Assembly: GCF_021648825.1 (NCBI RefSeq)
Contig: NZ_JAKJHS010000004.1
Coordinates: 208,126 to 272,125 of the forward strand
Origin: Rhizobium halophilum
GTDB lineage: Bacteria; Pseudomonadota; Alphaproteobacteria; Rhizobiales; Rhizobiaceae
Length of the DNA stretch: 64,000 nucleotides
Direction of reading: 5' to 3'
The first letter of the stretch is position 1. Each line of letters begins with the position of its first letter. Positions 9,801 through 20,480 of this stretch are shown piece by piece. The translations under genes were made by a program, and so were the position numbers. The notes under the pieces are model-generated. The model was not told the DNA's origin. It ran no database searches and saw only the letters and a list, made by a program, of their open reading frames with translations.

Positions 9801-10415
9801 TTAGCGGAGAGCGCCCACCAGAACGTCGCGGCCGTTTTCGATGCTAACCCAGCGTCCGGTGTGGAAGCTCGCCTGGCGCTTTAGGAACGTGTAGGAGGTC
9901 TGATACCAGGGCTTCACTTCCGAACTGAGATTGTCGAGCACGAAGTCCCCTTGTGCAGTTCTAACCGTGAGGACTGCGTGCCCCTCCCCATCCGGCTTGC
10001 GCACGACGGTGATCAACAGGTCCGCAAGCGAGAAACCTTTGGCAGCCAACTGGCGGCGCTTTTCGAGCGCGTAGTCTTCGCAATCCCCCACATCATTGGG
10101 ATAAGCCCAGGCCTCTTCGCGCCCATAGACCTCCCGATCCGTCATTGCGTGGATGCGCTCGTTGACCGAGGTGTTTACCTTCTCGATCATCTCCCAACCC
10201 TGCGGTGTCAGCGTCGGTGCCGGGCTGGACGCAAAGCGCTGGCTGCACTCGTCGGCATTGATGCGGCAGAACTCGTAGTGACCGATGGGCTGTGACGTCA
10301 CGCCGCCGGTGACCATGCTTGCCAAGGCTTGGGGCCCCGGTACCGCAGAGGTGGCTGAGGCAAGTATCGCCGTAAGGCAGGCAGCAAGATGCCAAGCCTT
10401 CAATGTATAGTTCAT
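9801..10415 (-). CDS. Secreted transglutaminase-like cysteine peptidase (BTLCP, DUF920)
   Basis: A 204-residue exported protein with a typical signal peptide in the first 25 residues or so. The papain/transglutaminase-type core is clear: the catalytic Cys is in NDVGDCEDYALEKR (about residue 112), the His in GEGHAVLTV (about 145) and the Asp in FVLDNLSSEV (about 159). This is the bacterial transglutaminase-like cysteine proteinase family, common in rhizobia and thought to act in the periplasm, sometimes beside LapG-type systems. The ATG at 10415 is preceded by AAGGGA. A near-perfect CtrA-type box lies 20 bases upstream. No partner gene is adjacent. Confidence 0.85.
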   Translation of the reverse strand: MNYTLKAWHLAACLTAILASATSAVPGPQALASMVTGGVTSQPIGHYEFCRINADECSQRFASSPAPTLTPQGWEMIEKVNTSVNERIHAMTDREVYGREEAWAYPNDVGDCEDYALEKRRQLAAKGFSLADLLITVVRKPDGEGHAVLTVRTAQGDFVLDNLSSEVKPWYQTSYTFLKRQASFHTGRWVSIENGRDVLVGALR

Positions 10416-10434
10416 GGACCCGTCCCTTCAAGTC

Positions 10435-10450
10435 TTAACAAAACGTTAAG
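10435..10450 (-). promoter_or_regulatory. CtrA-like box upstream of the BTLCP gene
   Basis: CTTAAC and GTTAAG flank five bases, so TTAA-N7-TTAA is read on both strands, matching the alphaproteobacterial CtrA consensus TTAA-N7-TTAAC in all but the last base. It lies about 20 bases upstream of the start codon. Confidence 0.4.
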
Positions 10451-10546
10451 GTGCGTCGGGACGAACTGTCAATCGATCAACTTTTACCGAATGGCGCTGA
10501 TGCGGAATATGGTTAAAGGTGATGCTTTTTAGCCTCAGCTTATTTT

Positions 10547-11353
10547 TTAATCATGATTTATGAGGGTGCCGACCGCCGAGAGCATCTTCTCAATGTCCTG
10601 CGGGCGGGAAAGGCGATGGTCTCCGTCGCGGATCAACGTCAGGACAACATCCTCGGCCGGCAGGAATTCGACGAGCTTGAGGGCGTGGCGGTAGGGCACG
10701 TCCGGATCTTTCATTCCCTGCAGGATGTGGACTGGGCAGCCGGTCTCGATGATGCCGGTGAGCACCTGGTTGTTACGGCCATCCTCTAGAAGAGCGCGGG
10801 TATAGACGTTCGGCTCCGGGCTGTACTCCGAAAGCTCCTGAAAATAGCCGTCTTGGGTCAATGACTGGCGTTGCTCCTCGGTCAGGTGCGGCTCGATGAG
10901 CTCTGAAGTGAAGTCCGGAGCTGGCGCGATCAGCACCAAGCCGGAGAGCCTTGGCGCTGACTCGCGACGGCGCAGTTCCTGTGCGAGGCGCAGCGCGATC
11001 CATCCGCCCATGGAGGAGCCCACGATGATGATGTTCTCGGGCGCACAATGCTCTAGCACAGCCAGCGATTCCTCCAGCCAGCGGGAGATGGTTCCATCGC
11101 GAAAGGAGCCGCCGGAGGCGCCGTGGCCGGAATAGTCGAACCGGATCGCGCCAAGCCCCTGACTTGCAGCGAACCGGTCCAGCTCTGCCGCCTTGGTGCC
11201 TGTCATGTCCGACCGGTAGCCGCCTAGCCACAAAAGGACGGGTGCGGAAGCGTCGGCGCCGGCAGGTCGGTGGAGGATCGTAATCGTCCTTTTGGCGCTC
11301 GCATCTCCAACAATGATTACACTCTCTTCAGGTGGCGTGGGTTGTTCCGTCAT
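10547..11353 (-). CDS. Alpha/beta hydrolase (ABHD10-like serine hydrolase)
   Basis: A 268-residue soluble serine hydrolase. The nucleophile elbow is GSSMGGW (Ser about 112), the acid is in GMKDPDVPY and the His in IRDGDHRLS. An upstream strand-turn LLWLGGYRSDMTGTKA provides the oxyanion loop. The overall pattern resembles the ABHD10/palmitoyl-thioesterase-like hydrolases that are found upstream of infC in rhizobia. The start at 11353 has AAGGAG seven bases upstream. It diverges from infC with roughly 180 bases between them. The physiological ester or thioester is unknown. Confidence 0.8.
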   Translation of the reverse strand: MTEQPTPPEESVIIVGDASAKRTITILHRPAGADASAPVLLWLGGYRSDMTGTKAAELDRFAASQGLGAIRFDYSGHGASGGSFRDGTISRWLEESLAVLEHCAPENIIIVGSSMGGWIALRLAQELRRRESAPRLSGLVLIAPAPDFTSELIEPHLTEEQRQSLTQDGYFQELSEYSPEPNVYTRALLEDGRNNQVLTGIIETGCPVHILQGMKDPDVPYRHALKLVEFLPAEDVVLTLIRDGDHRLSRPQDIEKMLSAVGTLINHD

Positions 11354-11521
11354 GAATGAACTCCTTATCTCAAGCCACCGGGAGAAATCCGACTCCTGCG
11401 CTCGTTGCGGCAGGTGATTTCTGTAGCGGACTATGCTATTGACTTCGCCGTCGCAGTTACGACATTGCCGGCGCCCTCGCAAATGACGCAGGGCGACGCG
11501 CCCACCGTTATCGAAATAGCC

Positions 11522-11539
11522 AAGGAGAATACGACCATT
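11522..11539 (+). promoter_or_regulatory. Ribosome site and AUU start codon of infC
   Basis: AAGGAG at 11522-11527 is followed after nine bases by ATT at 11537, which is exactly where the conserved IF-3 N-terminus (RRPYKA) begins. No ATG, GTG or TTG is usable there. AUU is the known start codon of infC in many bacteria and lets IF-3 repress its own translation. Confidence 0.75.
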
Positions 11540-12073
11540 CGCAGACCGTACAAAGCCGATGCTCCCGTCAAGGAAGGCCCGCGTTCCAACCGGGAAATCC
11601 GGGTTCCTAGGGTTCAGCTTATCGATGCCGAAGGAAACAACCTCGGCGCCGTCGCGACAGACGAAGCGATGAGGATGGCCGAAGAGGCCGGCCTGGACCT
11701 CGTCGAGATCTCTCCCAACAATGACCCGCCGGTATGTAAGATCCTCGATCTGGGCAAGCTGAAGTATGCGAACCAGAAGAAGGCTGCCGAAGCGCGTAAG
11801 AAGCAGAAGATCGTCGAAATCAAAGAAATCAAGATGCGCCCGAACATCGACACCCATGACTATGACGTGAAGATGAAGGCGATGAACCGGTTCTTTGATG
11901 AGGGCGACAAGGTTCGCGTGACGCTGCGCTTCCGCGGGCGTGAGATGGCGCACCAGGAGCTGGGTATGAAGCTTCTGCAGCAGGTCAAGGAAGACACGGC
12001 AGAGATCGCCAAGGTGGAAGCCGAGCCGAAGCTCGAAGGGCGCCAGATGATGATGGTGCTGGCGCCGCGGTAG
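11537..12073 (+). CDS. infC: Translation initiation factor IF-3
   Basis: Encodes IF-3, which binds the 30S subunit and checks the initiation codon. With the AUU start the product has 178 residues, the normal length. The N-domain starts with RRPYKA and [11 protein letters not shown] and contains [12 protein letters not shown]; the linker is the lysine-rich [11 protein letters not shown]; the C-domain has [17 protein letters not shown] and [16 protein letters not shown]. The ATG at 11483 would add about 18 unrelated residues and lacks the well-placed AAGGAG. It begins the conserved block infC-rpmI-rplT-pheS-pheT. Confidence 0.95.
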   Translation: MRRPYKADAPVKEGPRSNREIRVPRVQLIDAEGNNLGAVATDEAMRMAEEAGLDLVEISPNNDPPVCKILDLGKLKYANQKKAAEARKKQKIVEIKEIKMRPNIDTHDYDVKMKAMNRFFDEGDKVRVTLRFRGREMAHQELGMKLLQQVKEDTAEIAKVEAEPKLEGRQMMMVLAPR

Positions 12074-12081
12074 CGTGCCGA

Positions 12082-12105
12082 CGGAGTCGGATGGTGCCGA
12101 CTCCG
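12082..12105 (+). terminator. Hairpin after infC
   Basis: CGGAGTCGG at 12082-12090 pairs with CCGACTCCG at 12097-12105 around six bases, right behind the infC stop. The T-run is short (CTTT), so it may be an attenuator or processing site rather than a full stop before rpmI. Confidence 0.5.
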
Positions 12106-12264
12106 CTTTGGCTGCAAAACCTCTTCCCATCCCGTTGCGCTTTTCATCGACTGCAGTTATAAGCGCGCGTCCGAACGGTCCGGCAGGGCATGCCGAGGCC
12201 GTTCTTAATGTGCTCGAAACTGGCCTCTTCAGCCGGGTTCGCTCAAGAAGAATGGAGTAGCAAA

Positions 12265-12468
12265 ATGCCCAAGATGAAGACGAAATCCTCCGCCAAGAAG
12301 CGGTTCAAGATCACGGCTTCCGGCAAGGTCCTCGCGGCCGCTGCTGGCAAGCGCCACGGAATGATCAAGCGGTCCAACAAGTTCATCCGCGATGCACGCG
12401 GCACGATGGTCCTTGCCGAACCAGACGGCAAGAAGGTCGTCAAGAACTACCTGCCGAACGGTCTCTGA
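12265..12468 (+). CDS. rpmI: 50S ribosomal protein L35
   Basis: A 67-residue, very basic ribosomal protein of the large subunit. It has the full family pattern: [15 protein letters not shown], then ASGKV, then [15 protein letters not shown] and a C-terminal [12 protein letters not shown] stands six bases before the ATG. It lies between infC and rplT, its usual place. The 190-base leader in front of it contains a GC-rich hairpin and may carry the feedback control by L20 known from other bacteria, but I could not identify the L20 site. Confidence 0.96.
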   Translation: MPKMKTKSSAKKRFKITASGKVLAAAAGKRHGMIKRSNKFIRDARGTMVLAEPDGKKVVKNYLPNGL

Positions 12469-12506
12469 GACCCTTTCGTTTTTGGATCATTTAAGGAGAT
12501 CATGAC

Positions 12507-12911
12507 ATGGCACGCGTAAAACGTGGCGTAACATCCCGCGCCAAGCACACCAAGACCCTCAAGGCAGCCAAGGGCTTCTACGGCCGCCGCAAGAACACCA
12601 TCCGCGCCGCAAAGGCTGCGGTTGACCGTTCGCGCCAGTATGCCACCCGCGACCGCCGGGTTAAGAAGCGCAACTTCCGCGCCCTGTGGATCCAGCGCAT
12701 CAACGCAGCCGTCCGCGAATCTGGCCTGACCTACGGCCGCTTCATCGATGGCCTGAACAAGGCCGGCATCGAAGTCGACCGCAAGGTCCTGTCCGACATG
12801 GCGATCCATGAGCCGGCTGCCTTCGGTGCCCTCGTCGATGCTTCCAAGAAGGCTCTCGAGTACCTCAAGGATGCAGGCACAGCCAACGAGTTTGAAAGCG
12901 CGGTTCGGTAA
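12507..12911 (+). CDS. rplT: 50S ribosomal protein L20
   Basis: A 134-residue RNA-binding protein needed for assembly of the 50S subunit. The conserved N-terminal extension ([20 protein letters not shown]) and the globular part ([22 protein letters not shown], then [10 protein letters not shown]) are intact. A good AAGGAG site precedes it and it follows rpmI by 38 bases. A strong terminator directly behind it ends the transcript, so pheS has its own promoter. Confidence 0.97.
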   Translation: MARVKRGVTSRAKHTKTLKAAKGFYGRRKNTIRAAKAAVDRSRQYATRDRRVKKRNFRALWIQRINAAVRESGLTYGRFIDGLNKAGIEVDRKVLSDMAIHEPAAFGALVDASKKALEYLKDAGTANEFESAVR

Positions 12912-12951
12912 CCAGCGCTTCCCAGGCTCTTTAGCTTCATAGTTTTTGGGA

Positions 12952-12988
12952 AACCCGCGCTGGTTTGGGCTGGCGCGGGTTTTTCTTT
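12952..12988 (+). terminator. Rho-independent terminator of infC-rpmI-rplT
   Basis: AACCCGCGC at 12952-12960 pairs with GCGCGGGTT at 12973-12981 and is followed by TTTCTTTT. Confidence 0.9.
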
Positions 12989-13041
12989 TGCCCGTCACGA
13001 CGCGTCGCTAATACCGACACGAGTATCACACGGAAGAAACC

Positions 13042-14124
13042 ATGTCCGATCTGGAACACTTGAAAACATCGCTCCTGGCGGAAATCGAAGCCGCTGGCGA
13101 CGAGGCGGCCATCGAAGCCGTTCGTGTCAATGCGCTCGGCAAGAAGGGGTCGGTTTCCGAGCTCCTGAAGACGCTGGGTGCGATGAGCGCGGAAGAGCGC
13201 CAGACCCGCGGCGCCGCGATCAACGCGCTGAAGACGGAGATCACCGAGGCGATCAATGCCCGCAAGACGGTGCTCAAGGACGCGGCGATCGAGGCACGGC
13301 TGAAGGCGGAGACGGTAGACGTCTCGCTGCCGGTGCGCTCCTCCCCGGCTGAGCGTGGACGCATCCATCCGATCAGCCAGATCGTCGACGAGATCACGGC
13401 GGTCTTCGCCGACATGGGCTTCTCGATTGCCGAAGGCCCGGACATCGAGACCGATTACTACAACTTCACGGCGCTGAACTTCCCCGAAGGCCATCCCGCG
13501 CGCGAAATGCACGACACCTTCTTCTTCCAGCCGGACGAGAACGGCGAACGCAAGGTGCTGCGCACCCATACGTCCCCGGTGCAGGTGCGGACCATGGAGG
13601 CGCAGAAGCCGCCGATCCGCATCGTCATTCCTGGCAAGACCTACCGCCAGGACTCCGACGCGACCCACTCGCCGATGTTCCACCAAGTCGAGGGCCTGGT
13701 CGTCGACCGGAAGAGCCATGTCGGCAACATGCGCTGGATCCTGGAAGAGTTCTGCAAGGCCTTCTTCGAGGTCGACAGCGTCACCATGCGCTTCCGCCCG
13801 TCCTTCTTCCCCTTCACCGAACCGAGCTTCGAGGTCGACATTCAGTGCGACCGCTCCGGCCCGATCGTCAAGTTCGGCGAAGGCTCCGACTGGATGGAGA
13901 TCCTCGGCTGCGGCATGGTGCATCCGAACGTGTTGCGCGCCGGCGGGCTCGATCCGGACGAGTACCAGGGTTTTGCCTGGGGCATGGGGCTCGATCGCAT
14001 CGCGATGCTGAAATACGGCATGCCGGACCTGCGCGACTTCTTCAACGCCGATGTCCGCTGGATGAACCACTACGGCTTCCGCCCGCTCGACATGCCGACG
14101 CTGTTCGGCGGCTTGAGCGCTTGA
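13042..14124 (+). CDS. pheS: Phenylalanyl-tRNA synthetase alpha subunit
   Basis: The 360-residue catalytic subunit of the cytoplasmic alpha2-beta2 enzyme that charges tRNA-Phe. An N-terminal coiled-coil arm (residues 1-85) is followed by the class II core: motif 1 around [10 protein letters not shown], motif 2 with TSPVQVRTM and [12 protein letters not shown], and motif 3 with [13 protein letters not shown]. The phenylalanine-specific FTEPSFEVD and [10 protein letters not shown] are present. It is complete and of normal length, and pheT follows after 16 bases in the same transcript. Confidence 0.97.
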   Translation: MSDLEHLKTSLLAEIEAAGDEAAIEAVRVNALGKKGSVSELLKTLGAMSAEERQTRGAAINALKTEITEAINARKTVLKDAAIEARLKAETVDVSLPVRSSPAERGRIHPISQIVDEITAVFADMGFSIAEGPDIETDYYNFTALNFPEGHPAREMHDTFFFQPDENGERKVLRTHTSPVQVRTMEAQKPPIRIVIPGKTYRQDSDATHSPMFHQVEGLVVDRKSHVGNMRWILEEFCKAFFEVDSVTMRFRPSFFPFTEPSFEVDIQCDRSGPIVKFGEGSDWMEILGCGMVHPNVLRAGGLDPDEYQGFAWGMGLDRIAMLKYGMPDLRDFFNADVRWMNHYGFRPLDMPTLFGGLSA

Positions 14125-14140
14125 AGGGAGGAATAGACAC

Positions 14141-16564
14141 ATGAAATTCACACTCTCCTGGCTCAAGGATCACCTCGAGACCGATGCCACGCTGGATGAG
14201 ATCTGCGAGCGCCTGACCGCGATCGGGCTCGAGGTCGAGGACGTCGACGACAAGGCCTCCTACAAGCCCTTCGTCATTGCCAGGGTCGTTTCGGCCGAGC
14301 AGCATCCCCAGGCGGACCGGCTGAAGGTGCTGATGGTGGACACCGGCGACGGCAAACCGGTGCAGGTCGTCTGCGGCGCGCCGAACGCGCGGGCAGGGCT
14401 TATCGGTGCGCTCGCGCGGCCCGGCAGCTATGTTCCCGGCATCGACGTGACGCTGTCTATCGGCAATATCCGGGGCGTCGAAAGCCATGGCATGATGTGC
14501 TCGGAAAAAGAGCTCGACATGTCGGACAACCACGACGGCATCATCGATCTGCCGGCCGATGCGCCGGTCGGCACCTCCTTTGCAAGCTATGCCGGTCTCG
14601 ACGATCCGGTCATCGAGATCAACCTGACGCCGAACCGGCCCGACTGCACCTCGATCTACGGCATCGCCCGCGATCTCGCCGCGTCCGGTCTCGGAACGCT
14701 GAAGCAGCACGCCAAGCCGGACTTCAAAACGGAAGGCGAGACGCCGGTCGAGTTGAAGATCATCCTGGATGACGAGCGTCTTTGCCCGGGCTTCGGTCTG
14801 CGCCTCGTGCGCGGGGTGAAGAACGGCCCAAGCCCGGCCTGGATGCAAGCGCGGCTGAAGGCGATCGGCCTTCGTCCGATCAATGCGCTGGTCGACATCA
14901 CCAACTACATGACCTTCGACCAGGGCCGGCCGATGCACGTCTTCGATGCGGCCAAGGTGAAGGGGAACCTGACGGTGCGCCGCGCGCTGGCAGGCGAGAC
15001 GATCCTCGCGCTCGACACGCGCGAATACAAGCTGACCCCGAACAATGTCGTCATCGCCGACGACAACGGTGTGGAATCCATCGGCGGCATCATGGGCGGC
15101 GAGCATTCCGGCTGCGACGAAAACACGACTGAAGTGCTGATCGAATCGGCGCACTGGGACCCGATCAACATCGCCAAGTCCGGCCGCTCGCTCGGCATCA
15201 TCACCGATGCGCGCTACCGCTTCGAGCGCGGCGTCGATCCGGAATACATGGTGCCGGGGCTCGAGCGCACGACGCAACTGGTGCTGGAGCTCTGTGGCGG
15301 TACCGCTGCCGAGGCCAAGATCGTCGGCTACAAGGGCTATGAGCCGAAGGTCGTCGATTTCCCGACCTCCGAGGTGAAGCGCCTGACGGGCCTCGATATC
15401 TCCGCCGACGAGAGCCGCGAGATCCTGGCGCGCCTCGGCTTTGGCGTCGAAGGCGCGGGCGAGCGGCTGTCGGTCAAGGTGCCCTCCTGGCGCCCGGACG
15501 TCGACGGCAAGGCGGACCTGGTGGAAGAGGTCATGCGCATCCACGGTGTCGACCAGATCAAGCCGGAGCCGATCGAGAACCTCGGGGCGGTCAACGGCCG
15601 CATCCTGACGACCTTGCAGGTGCGCAGTCGCACGGCCAAGCGCGCGCTTGCCGCCCGTGGCATGCTGGAAGCCGTCACCTGGTCCTTCATTCCGGAGGAT
15701 CAGGCGAAGCTCTTCGGCGGCGGCGCACCGGCGTTGAAGCTCGCCAATCCGATCGCCGCTGACATGTCCGACATGCGGCCGTCGCTGCTGCCGGGCCTGC
15801 TGACCGCAGCACAGCGCAATGCCGACAAGGGCTATGGCGATGTTGCGATCTTCGAGGTCTCGGGCACCTACGAGAATGACAGGCCGGAAGGCCAGCGCCG
15901 GGTCGCTGGCGGCGTGCGTCGCGGAACCGCGTCGATCAACGGCGCCGGTCGCCTCTGGTCGAACGCGGCCAAGGGCGGTGGCAAGCCTGTGGGCGTCTTC
16001 GACGCGAAAGCCGATGCTCTGGCGGTGCTGGAAGCCTGTGGCCTGCCGATGGGCAACGTCCAGGTCGAGGCGGGTGCGCCCGGTTGGTATCACCCCGGCC
16101 GTTCCGGCACGATCAAGATGGGACCCAAGGTGGTGCTCGGCTATTTCGGCGAGTTCCACCCGAAGACGCTCGGCGCACTCGACGTTTCCGGAGCGCTCTG
16201 CGGCTTTGAGGTCTATCTCGACGCCATGCCGGAGCCGAAGAAGAAGGCTACGCGGACCAAGCCGCCGCTGGAGCTTTCGCCTTTCCAGGTCGTGAAGCGC
16301 GACTTCGCCTTCGTGGTCGACAGCCATGTCGAAGCCGGAGCCATCATCAAGGCGGCCACCAGCGCCGACCGCAAGCTGATCACCGGCGTCAACGTCTTCG
16401 ATATCTTCGAAGGCGCTTCACTCGGCGAGGGCCGCAAGTCGGTTGCCATTGAAGTGCTGATCCAGCCGGTCGAGCGGACGCTGACGGATGAGGATTTCGA
16501 GGCGCTGACGGCGAAGATCGTCGGCAATGTCGAGAAGACGACGGGCGGCACGCTGCGGGCCTGA
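14141..16564 (+). CDS. pheT: Phenylalanyl-tRNA synthetase beta subunit
   Basis: The 807-residue partner of PheS. The N-terminal B2 tRNA-binding domain ([16 protein letters not shown], about 43-58) has the EMAP/OB pattern; the B3/B4 editing core contains [16 protein letters not shown] and [11 protein letters not shown]; the B5 domain, the catalytic-like domain and the C-terminal FDX-ACB anticodon-binding domain ([18 protein letters not shown] onward) are all visible. The length is normal. A very long open frame on the other strand (14042-16327) is only a codon shadow. Confidence 0.97.
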   Translation: MKFTLSWLKDHLETDATLDEICERLTAIGLEVEDVDDKASYKPFVIARVVSAEQHPQADRLKVLMVDTGDGKPVQVVCGAPNARAGLIGALARPGSYVPGIDVTLSIGNIRGVESHGMMCSEKELDMSDNHDGIIDLPADAPVGTSFASYAGLDDPVIEINLTPNRPDCTSIYGIARDLAASGLGTLKQHAKPDFKTEGETPVELKIILDDERLCPGFGLRLVRGVKNGPSPAWMQARLKAIGLRPINALVDITNYMTFDQGRPMHVFDAAKVKGNLTVRRALAGETILALDTREYKLTPNNVVIADDNGVESIGGIMGGEHSGCDENTTEVLIESAHWDPINIAKSGRSLGIITDARYRFERGVDPEYMVPGLERTTQLVLELCGGTAAEAKIVGYKGYEPKVVDFPTSEVKRLTGLDISADESREILARLGFGVEGAGERLSVKVPSWRPDVDGKADLVEEVMRIHGVDQIKPEPIENLGAVNGRILTTLQVRSRTAKRALAARGMLEAVTWSFIPEDQAKLFGGGAPALKLANPIAADMSDMRPSLLPGLLTAAQRNADKGYGDVAIFEVSGTYENDRPEGQRRVAGGVRRGTASINGAGRLWSNAAKGGGKPVGVFDAKADALAVLEACGLPMGNVQVEAGAPGWYHPGRSGTIKMGPKVVLGYFGEFHPKTLGALDVSGALCGFEVYLDAMPEPKKKATRTKPPLELSPFQVVKRDFAFVVDSHVEAGAIIKAATSADRKLITGVNVFDIFEGASLGEGRKSVAIEVLIQPVERTLTDEDFEALTAKIVGNVEKTTGGTLRA

Positions 16565-16607
16565 CACGCTGACCGGTATCGGGTGGCACCTTGCCATCTT
16601 GCGAGAT

Positions 16608-16637
16608 AGCCTGTCCCTTTTAGGGGCAGGCTTTTTC
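16608..16637 (+). terminator. Terminator of pheST
   Basis: AGCCTGTCCC and GGGGCAGGCT pair (one G-T wobble) around TTTTA and are followed by TTTTT. Confidence 0.85.
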
Positions 16638-16648
16638 ATGAGGCGGGA

Positions 16649-17275
16649 ATGCGCAAGCCGAATTCGATGAAGGGACTGGAGGATCTCGGACGCGTCAGGC
16701 TGTCCGAGAACTTCTTCTTTCGCGACTTTCTGTTCTCCGAGATTGCAGCCGTTTATAGCATTCCGAACGTGCCGGACGATCCGGATCTGGCCATCGAGGC
16801 GGGGCGGCGGCTTTGCGAGGAACTGCTGGAGCCGCTGCAGGCAAGCTTCGGCAGGCTGCACCTGCGCTCCGGTTACCGTTCTGCGGCCGTGAACGAGTTC
16901 GGCAACCGCCGTGGCCTCAACTGCTCGACCAATGCGGCCTCCGCAGCCGACCATATCTGGGACATGCGCGATGCGGACGGATGCATGGGCGCGACCGTCT
17001 GCATCGTTGTGCTCTGGCTGATCGACCATTGCCATGAGGAGGATGACTGGCGGAGGATGGCCTGGTGGATCCGCGACCATCTCCCCTATGCCTCGCTCTG
17101 TTTCTTTCCCAAGCTCTGGGCCTTCAACATCCAGTGGCACGAGCGACCGGTACGGCGGATTACCAGCTATGCACAGCCTCGCGGCGTGCTGACGAAGCCG
17201 GGAATGGCAAACCACGCGGGTGGCCATTCCCAATTCTACCAGGGCTTTCCGCTGCCGGCAGCCGTCGAAGGCTAG
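16649..17275 (+). CDS. Peptidase M15A-like protein
   Basis: A 208-residue soluble protein without a signal peptide. LHLRSGYRSAAVNEFGN (about 71-87), then NAASAADHIWDM (about 95-106) recalls the zinc-site layout of M15A/VanY-type peptidases (SGYRS ... H-x-x-D), but the usual third ligand motif is not clear, so activity is uncertain. The C-terminal half has unusual aromatic stretches (LCFFPKLWAFNIQWHERPVRR). The gene follows the pheT terminator by only 11 bases. Homologues are annotated as hypothetical proteins in rhizobia as far as I recall. The ATG at 16667 is an alternative start. Confidence 0.55.
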   Translation: MRKPNSMKGLEDLGRVRLSENFFFRDFLFSEIAAVYSIPNVPDDPDLAIEAGRRLCEELLEPLQASFGRLHLRSGYRSAAVNEFGNRRGLNCSTNAASAADHIWDMRDADGCMGATVCIVVLWLIDHCHEEDDWRRMAWWIRDHLPYASLCFFPKLWAFNIQWHERPVRRITSYAQPRGVLTKPGMANHAGGHSQFYQGFPLPAAVEG

Positions 17276-17496
17276 AGCTTCAGCTTCTCCTTCAGCGCAT
17301 CGATGCGCTTGGAAGCCTCCGCCTTCGAGAGGTCGTCGGCGAAGGCATCCGGTTCGTGTGCCTGCTCGGAAAGCGTCTTCAGATAAGACCCTTGAGCGCC
17401 GGTCATAGGCTCGTCGCCGGTGACCCAGTCCTCCGGATCCTTCTCCGTGTTCGATTGCGGCTCTGTATCGAGCTTCGGGTTATGCTGATCAACCAT
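17272..17496 (-). CDS. DUF3072 family small protein
   Basis: A 74-residue acidic, hydrophilic protein. The middle holds PMTGAQGSYLKTLSEQA followed by a Lys/Glu-rich C-terminal helix (LSKAEASKRIDALKEKL), which is the DUF3072 pattern. Its function is unknown. It overlaps the end of the convergent M15-like gene by four bases. AGAGG stands before the ATG. Together with the next small gene it belongs to the short hydrophilic proteins frequent in rhizobial stress regulons, which is only an inference here. Confidence 0.75.
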   Translation of the reverse strand: MVDQHNPKLDTEPQSNTEKDPEDWVTGDEPMTGAQGSYLKTLSEQAHEPDAFADDLSKAEASKRIDALKEKLKL

Positions 17497-17544
17497 CTCG
17501 ACCTCTTGTGGTTCTCTATGTTCACTAAACGTTCCAGACTGAAA

Positions 17545-17572
17545 ACCGTTCCGCCGGGTGAGGGCGGAACGG
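17545..17572 (-). terminator. Terminator of the 17584-17808 gene
   Basis: On the minus strand CCGTTCCGCC and GGCGGAACGG pair perfectly around seven bases and are followed by TTTTC. Confidence 0.85.
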
Positions 17573-17583
17573 CCAAGAGCTGT

Positions 17584-17808
17584 TCATGCAGAGCCGCGTT
17601 GCGGCTTCTCGATCTCTTCGCGCACCTCTTCCTTGAGCTGCTGGCGCGGGCTGCGGCCGGTGAGGTTGTCGCGAACCCGATCCACCTCCGCATCGTCCGC
17701 CTCCAGCGGACGACTGGTGTCGTCGGGGATGCCGGCGCCCGATTGCGCGATCGTCTCGTTACGCGGGCGGCCGTTCGCGCCGTTGCTGATCTTCCTATCG
17801 TCGTCCAT
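17584..17808 (-). CDS. Small hydrophilic protein of unknown function
   Basis: A 74-residue charged protein with no hydrophobic segment. The N-terminal half is rich in Asn, Gly, Asp and Arg and looks unstructured; the C-terminal part (SPRQQLKEEVREEIEKPQ) looks like an amphipathic helix. GGAGG lies seven bases before the ATG at 17808, and a strong terminator follows, so it is a complete single-gene unit. No family is recognised. Confidence 0.6.
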   Translation of the reverse strand: MDDDRKISNGANGRPRNETIAQSGAGIPDDTSRPLEADDAEVDRVRDNLTGRSPRQQLKEEVREEIEKPQRGSA

Positions 17809-17895
17809 GGTCTGCCTCCTGTTTCGGAGACAGAACAACGAGCAGCGCGTTTTGTGCCCGGCCGGCCTGCTGAACGCGAGGTCCGGCCGCGCGGG

Positions 17896-19358
<1,463 letters not shown>

Positions 19359-19361
19359 GGC

Positions 19362-20312
19362 TTACGCTCCGGCCTCGTCCAGAAGCTTCATCTGGTCGTC
19401 CGAAAGCGAAAGATCCGCGGCCGCGATCATCGTTTCCAGCTGCGACACCTTTGTCGCGCTGGCAATCGGTGCCGTCAGCGCCGGCTTGCGCATCAGCCAG
19501 GCAAGCGCAATGCTTGCCGGCTCCGCATCGGTTTCAACCGCGATCTCGTCGAGGGCCGCGAGGATGCGGAAGCCCTTGTCGTTGAGATAGTCGCCGACGC
19601 GATAGGCGCGCGAGGAGCCTTCGGTGTCTTCCTTGCTGCGGTACTTGCCGGTCAGGAAGCCGGCAGCCAGTGCGTAATAGCTGATAACGCCGATTTCTTC
19701 GCGGGTGCAGAGGTCCGCGAGCGGTCCTTCGAATTTGGCGCGGCTGTAGAGATTGTATTCCGGCTGCACGACATCGTAGCGCGGCAGACCTGTTTTGGCG
19801 GCAACATCCAGGCTCTCCTGGAGCTGGGCCGCATCGAAGTTCGAGCAGCCGATCGCCCGCACCTTGCCCGCCTGCTTCAGCCTGTCGAAAGCAGCCAGCG
19901 TTTCCTCATGCGGCACCGCGTCGTCGGGCTGGTGGGCGAGATAGAGGTCGACGTAATCGGTCCCGAGCCGCTTCAGGGAAGCGTCTGCCGCTTCCGCGAT
20001 CCATTTTGCCGACAAGCCGGTCTTCTTGCCCCTGTTGTCGTAGCCGACCTTCGACACGATGATGGCCTTGTCACGCGGGACGGTGCCGCGCTTCAGCCAC
20101 TTGCCGATGACGGTCTCGCTCTCGCCACCCTCATGTCCGTCGACCCAGGCGGAATAAACGTCGGCGGTGTCGATCGTGTTGAAACCGGCATCGAAGAACC
20201 GGTCGAGCAGGTCGAAGGACGTCTTCTCGTCTGCCGTCCAGCCGAAGACATTGCCGCCGAAAACGATCGGCGCGACGGAAAGGCCGGTACGGCCGAGAGG
20301 ACGCTTCTGCAT
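19362..20312 (-). CDS. Aldo/keto reductase
   Basis: A 316-residue NADPH-dependent aldo/keto reductase, distinct from the one downstream. It has the tetrad Asp/Tyr in [11 protein letters not shown], Lys in IIVSKVGYD and His in LYLAHQPDD, and a C-terminal cofactor segment with [13 protein letters not shown]. The N-terminus [20 protein letters not shown] is typical for the group and supports the start at 20312, which has GGAGA in front. It is the first gene of a three-gene operon (AKR, GNAT, AKR) and is divergent from the Gfo/Idh/MocA gene. Confidence 0.9.
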   Translation of the reverse strand: MQKRPLGRTGLSVAPIVFGGNVFGWTADEKTSFDLLDRFFDAGFNTIDTADVYSAWVDGHEGGESETVIGKWLKRGTVPRDKAIIVSKVGYDNRGKKTGLSAKWIAEAADASLKRLGTDYVDLYLAHQPDDAVPHEETLAAFDRLKQAGKVRAIGCSNFDAAQLQESLDVAAKTGLPRYDVVQPEYNLYSRAKFEGPLADLCTREEIGVISYYALAAGFLTGKYRSKEDTEGSSRAYRVGDYLNDKGFRILAALDEIAVETDAEPASIALAWLMRKPALTAPIASATKVSQLETMIAAADLSLSDDQMKLLDEAGA

Positions 20313-20480
20313 GGGATCTCCAGAGATTGCTGCGGCGAATGCCGATATCCTGGAATGTATGGCACTGGCGGTTTCTGTCAAAGCATGATCGCACGGAGCT
20401 GGGACGTTAACCGCTCTGCGTTGCATCGGCGATTGCTCGACCCTATGGTGCGCTGCGATTCAGGTAAGGGAGAGAGAACC

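Noticed and set aside
14042..16327. A 761-codon open frame on the minus strand opposite pheT.
   Set aside because: It is fully antisense to a conserved gene, has no ribosome site or recognisable motif, and its composition (rich in His, Asp and Arg) is what GC-rich antisense frames look like.
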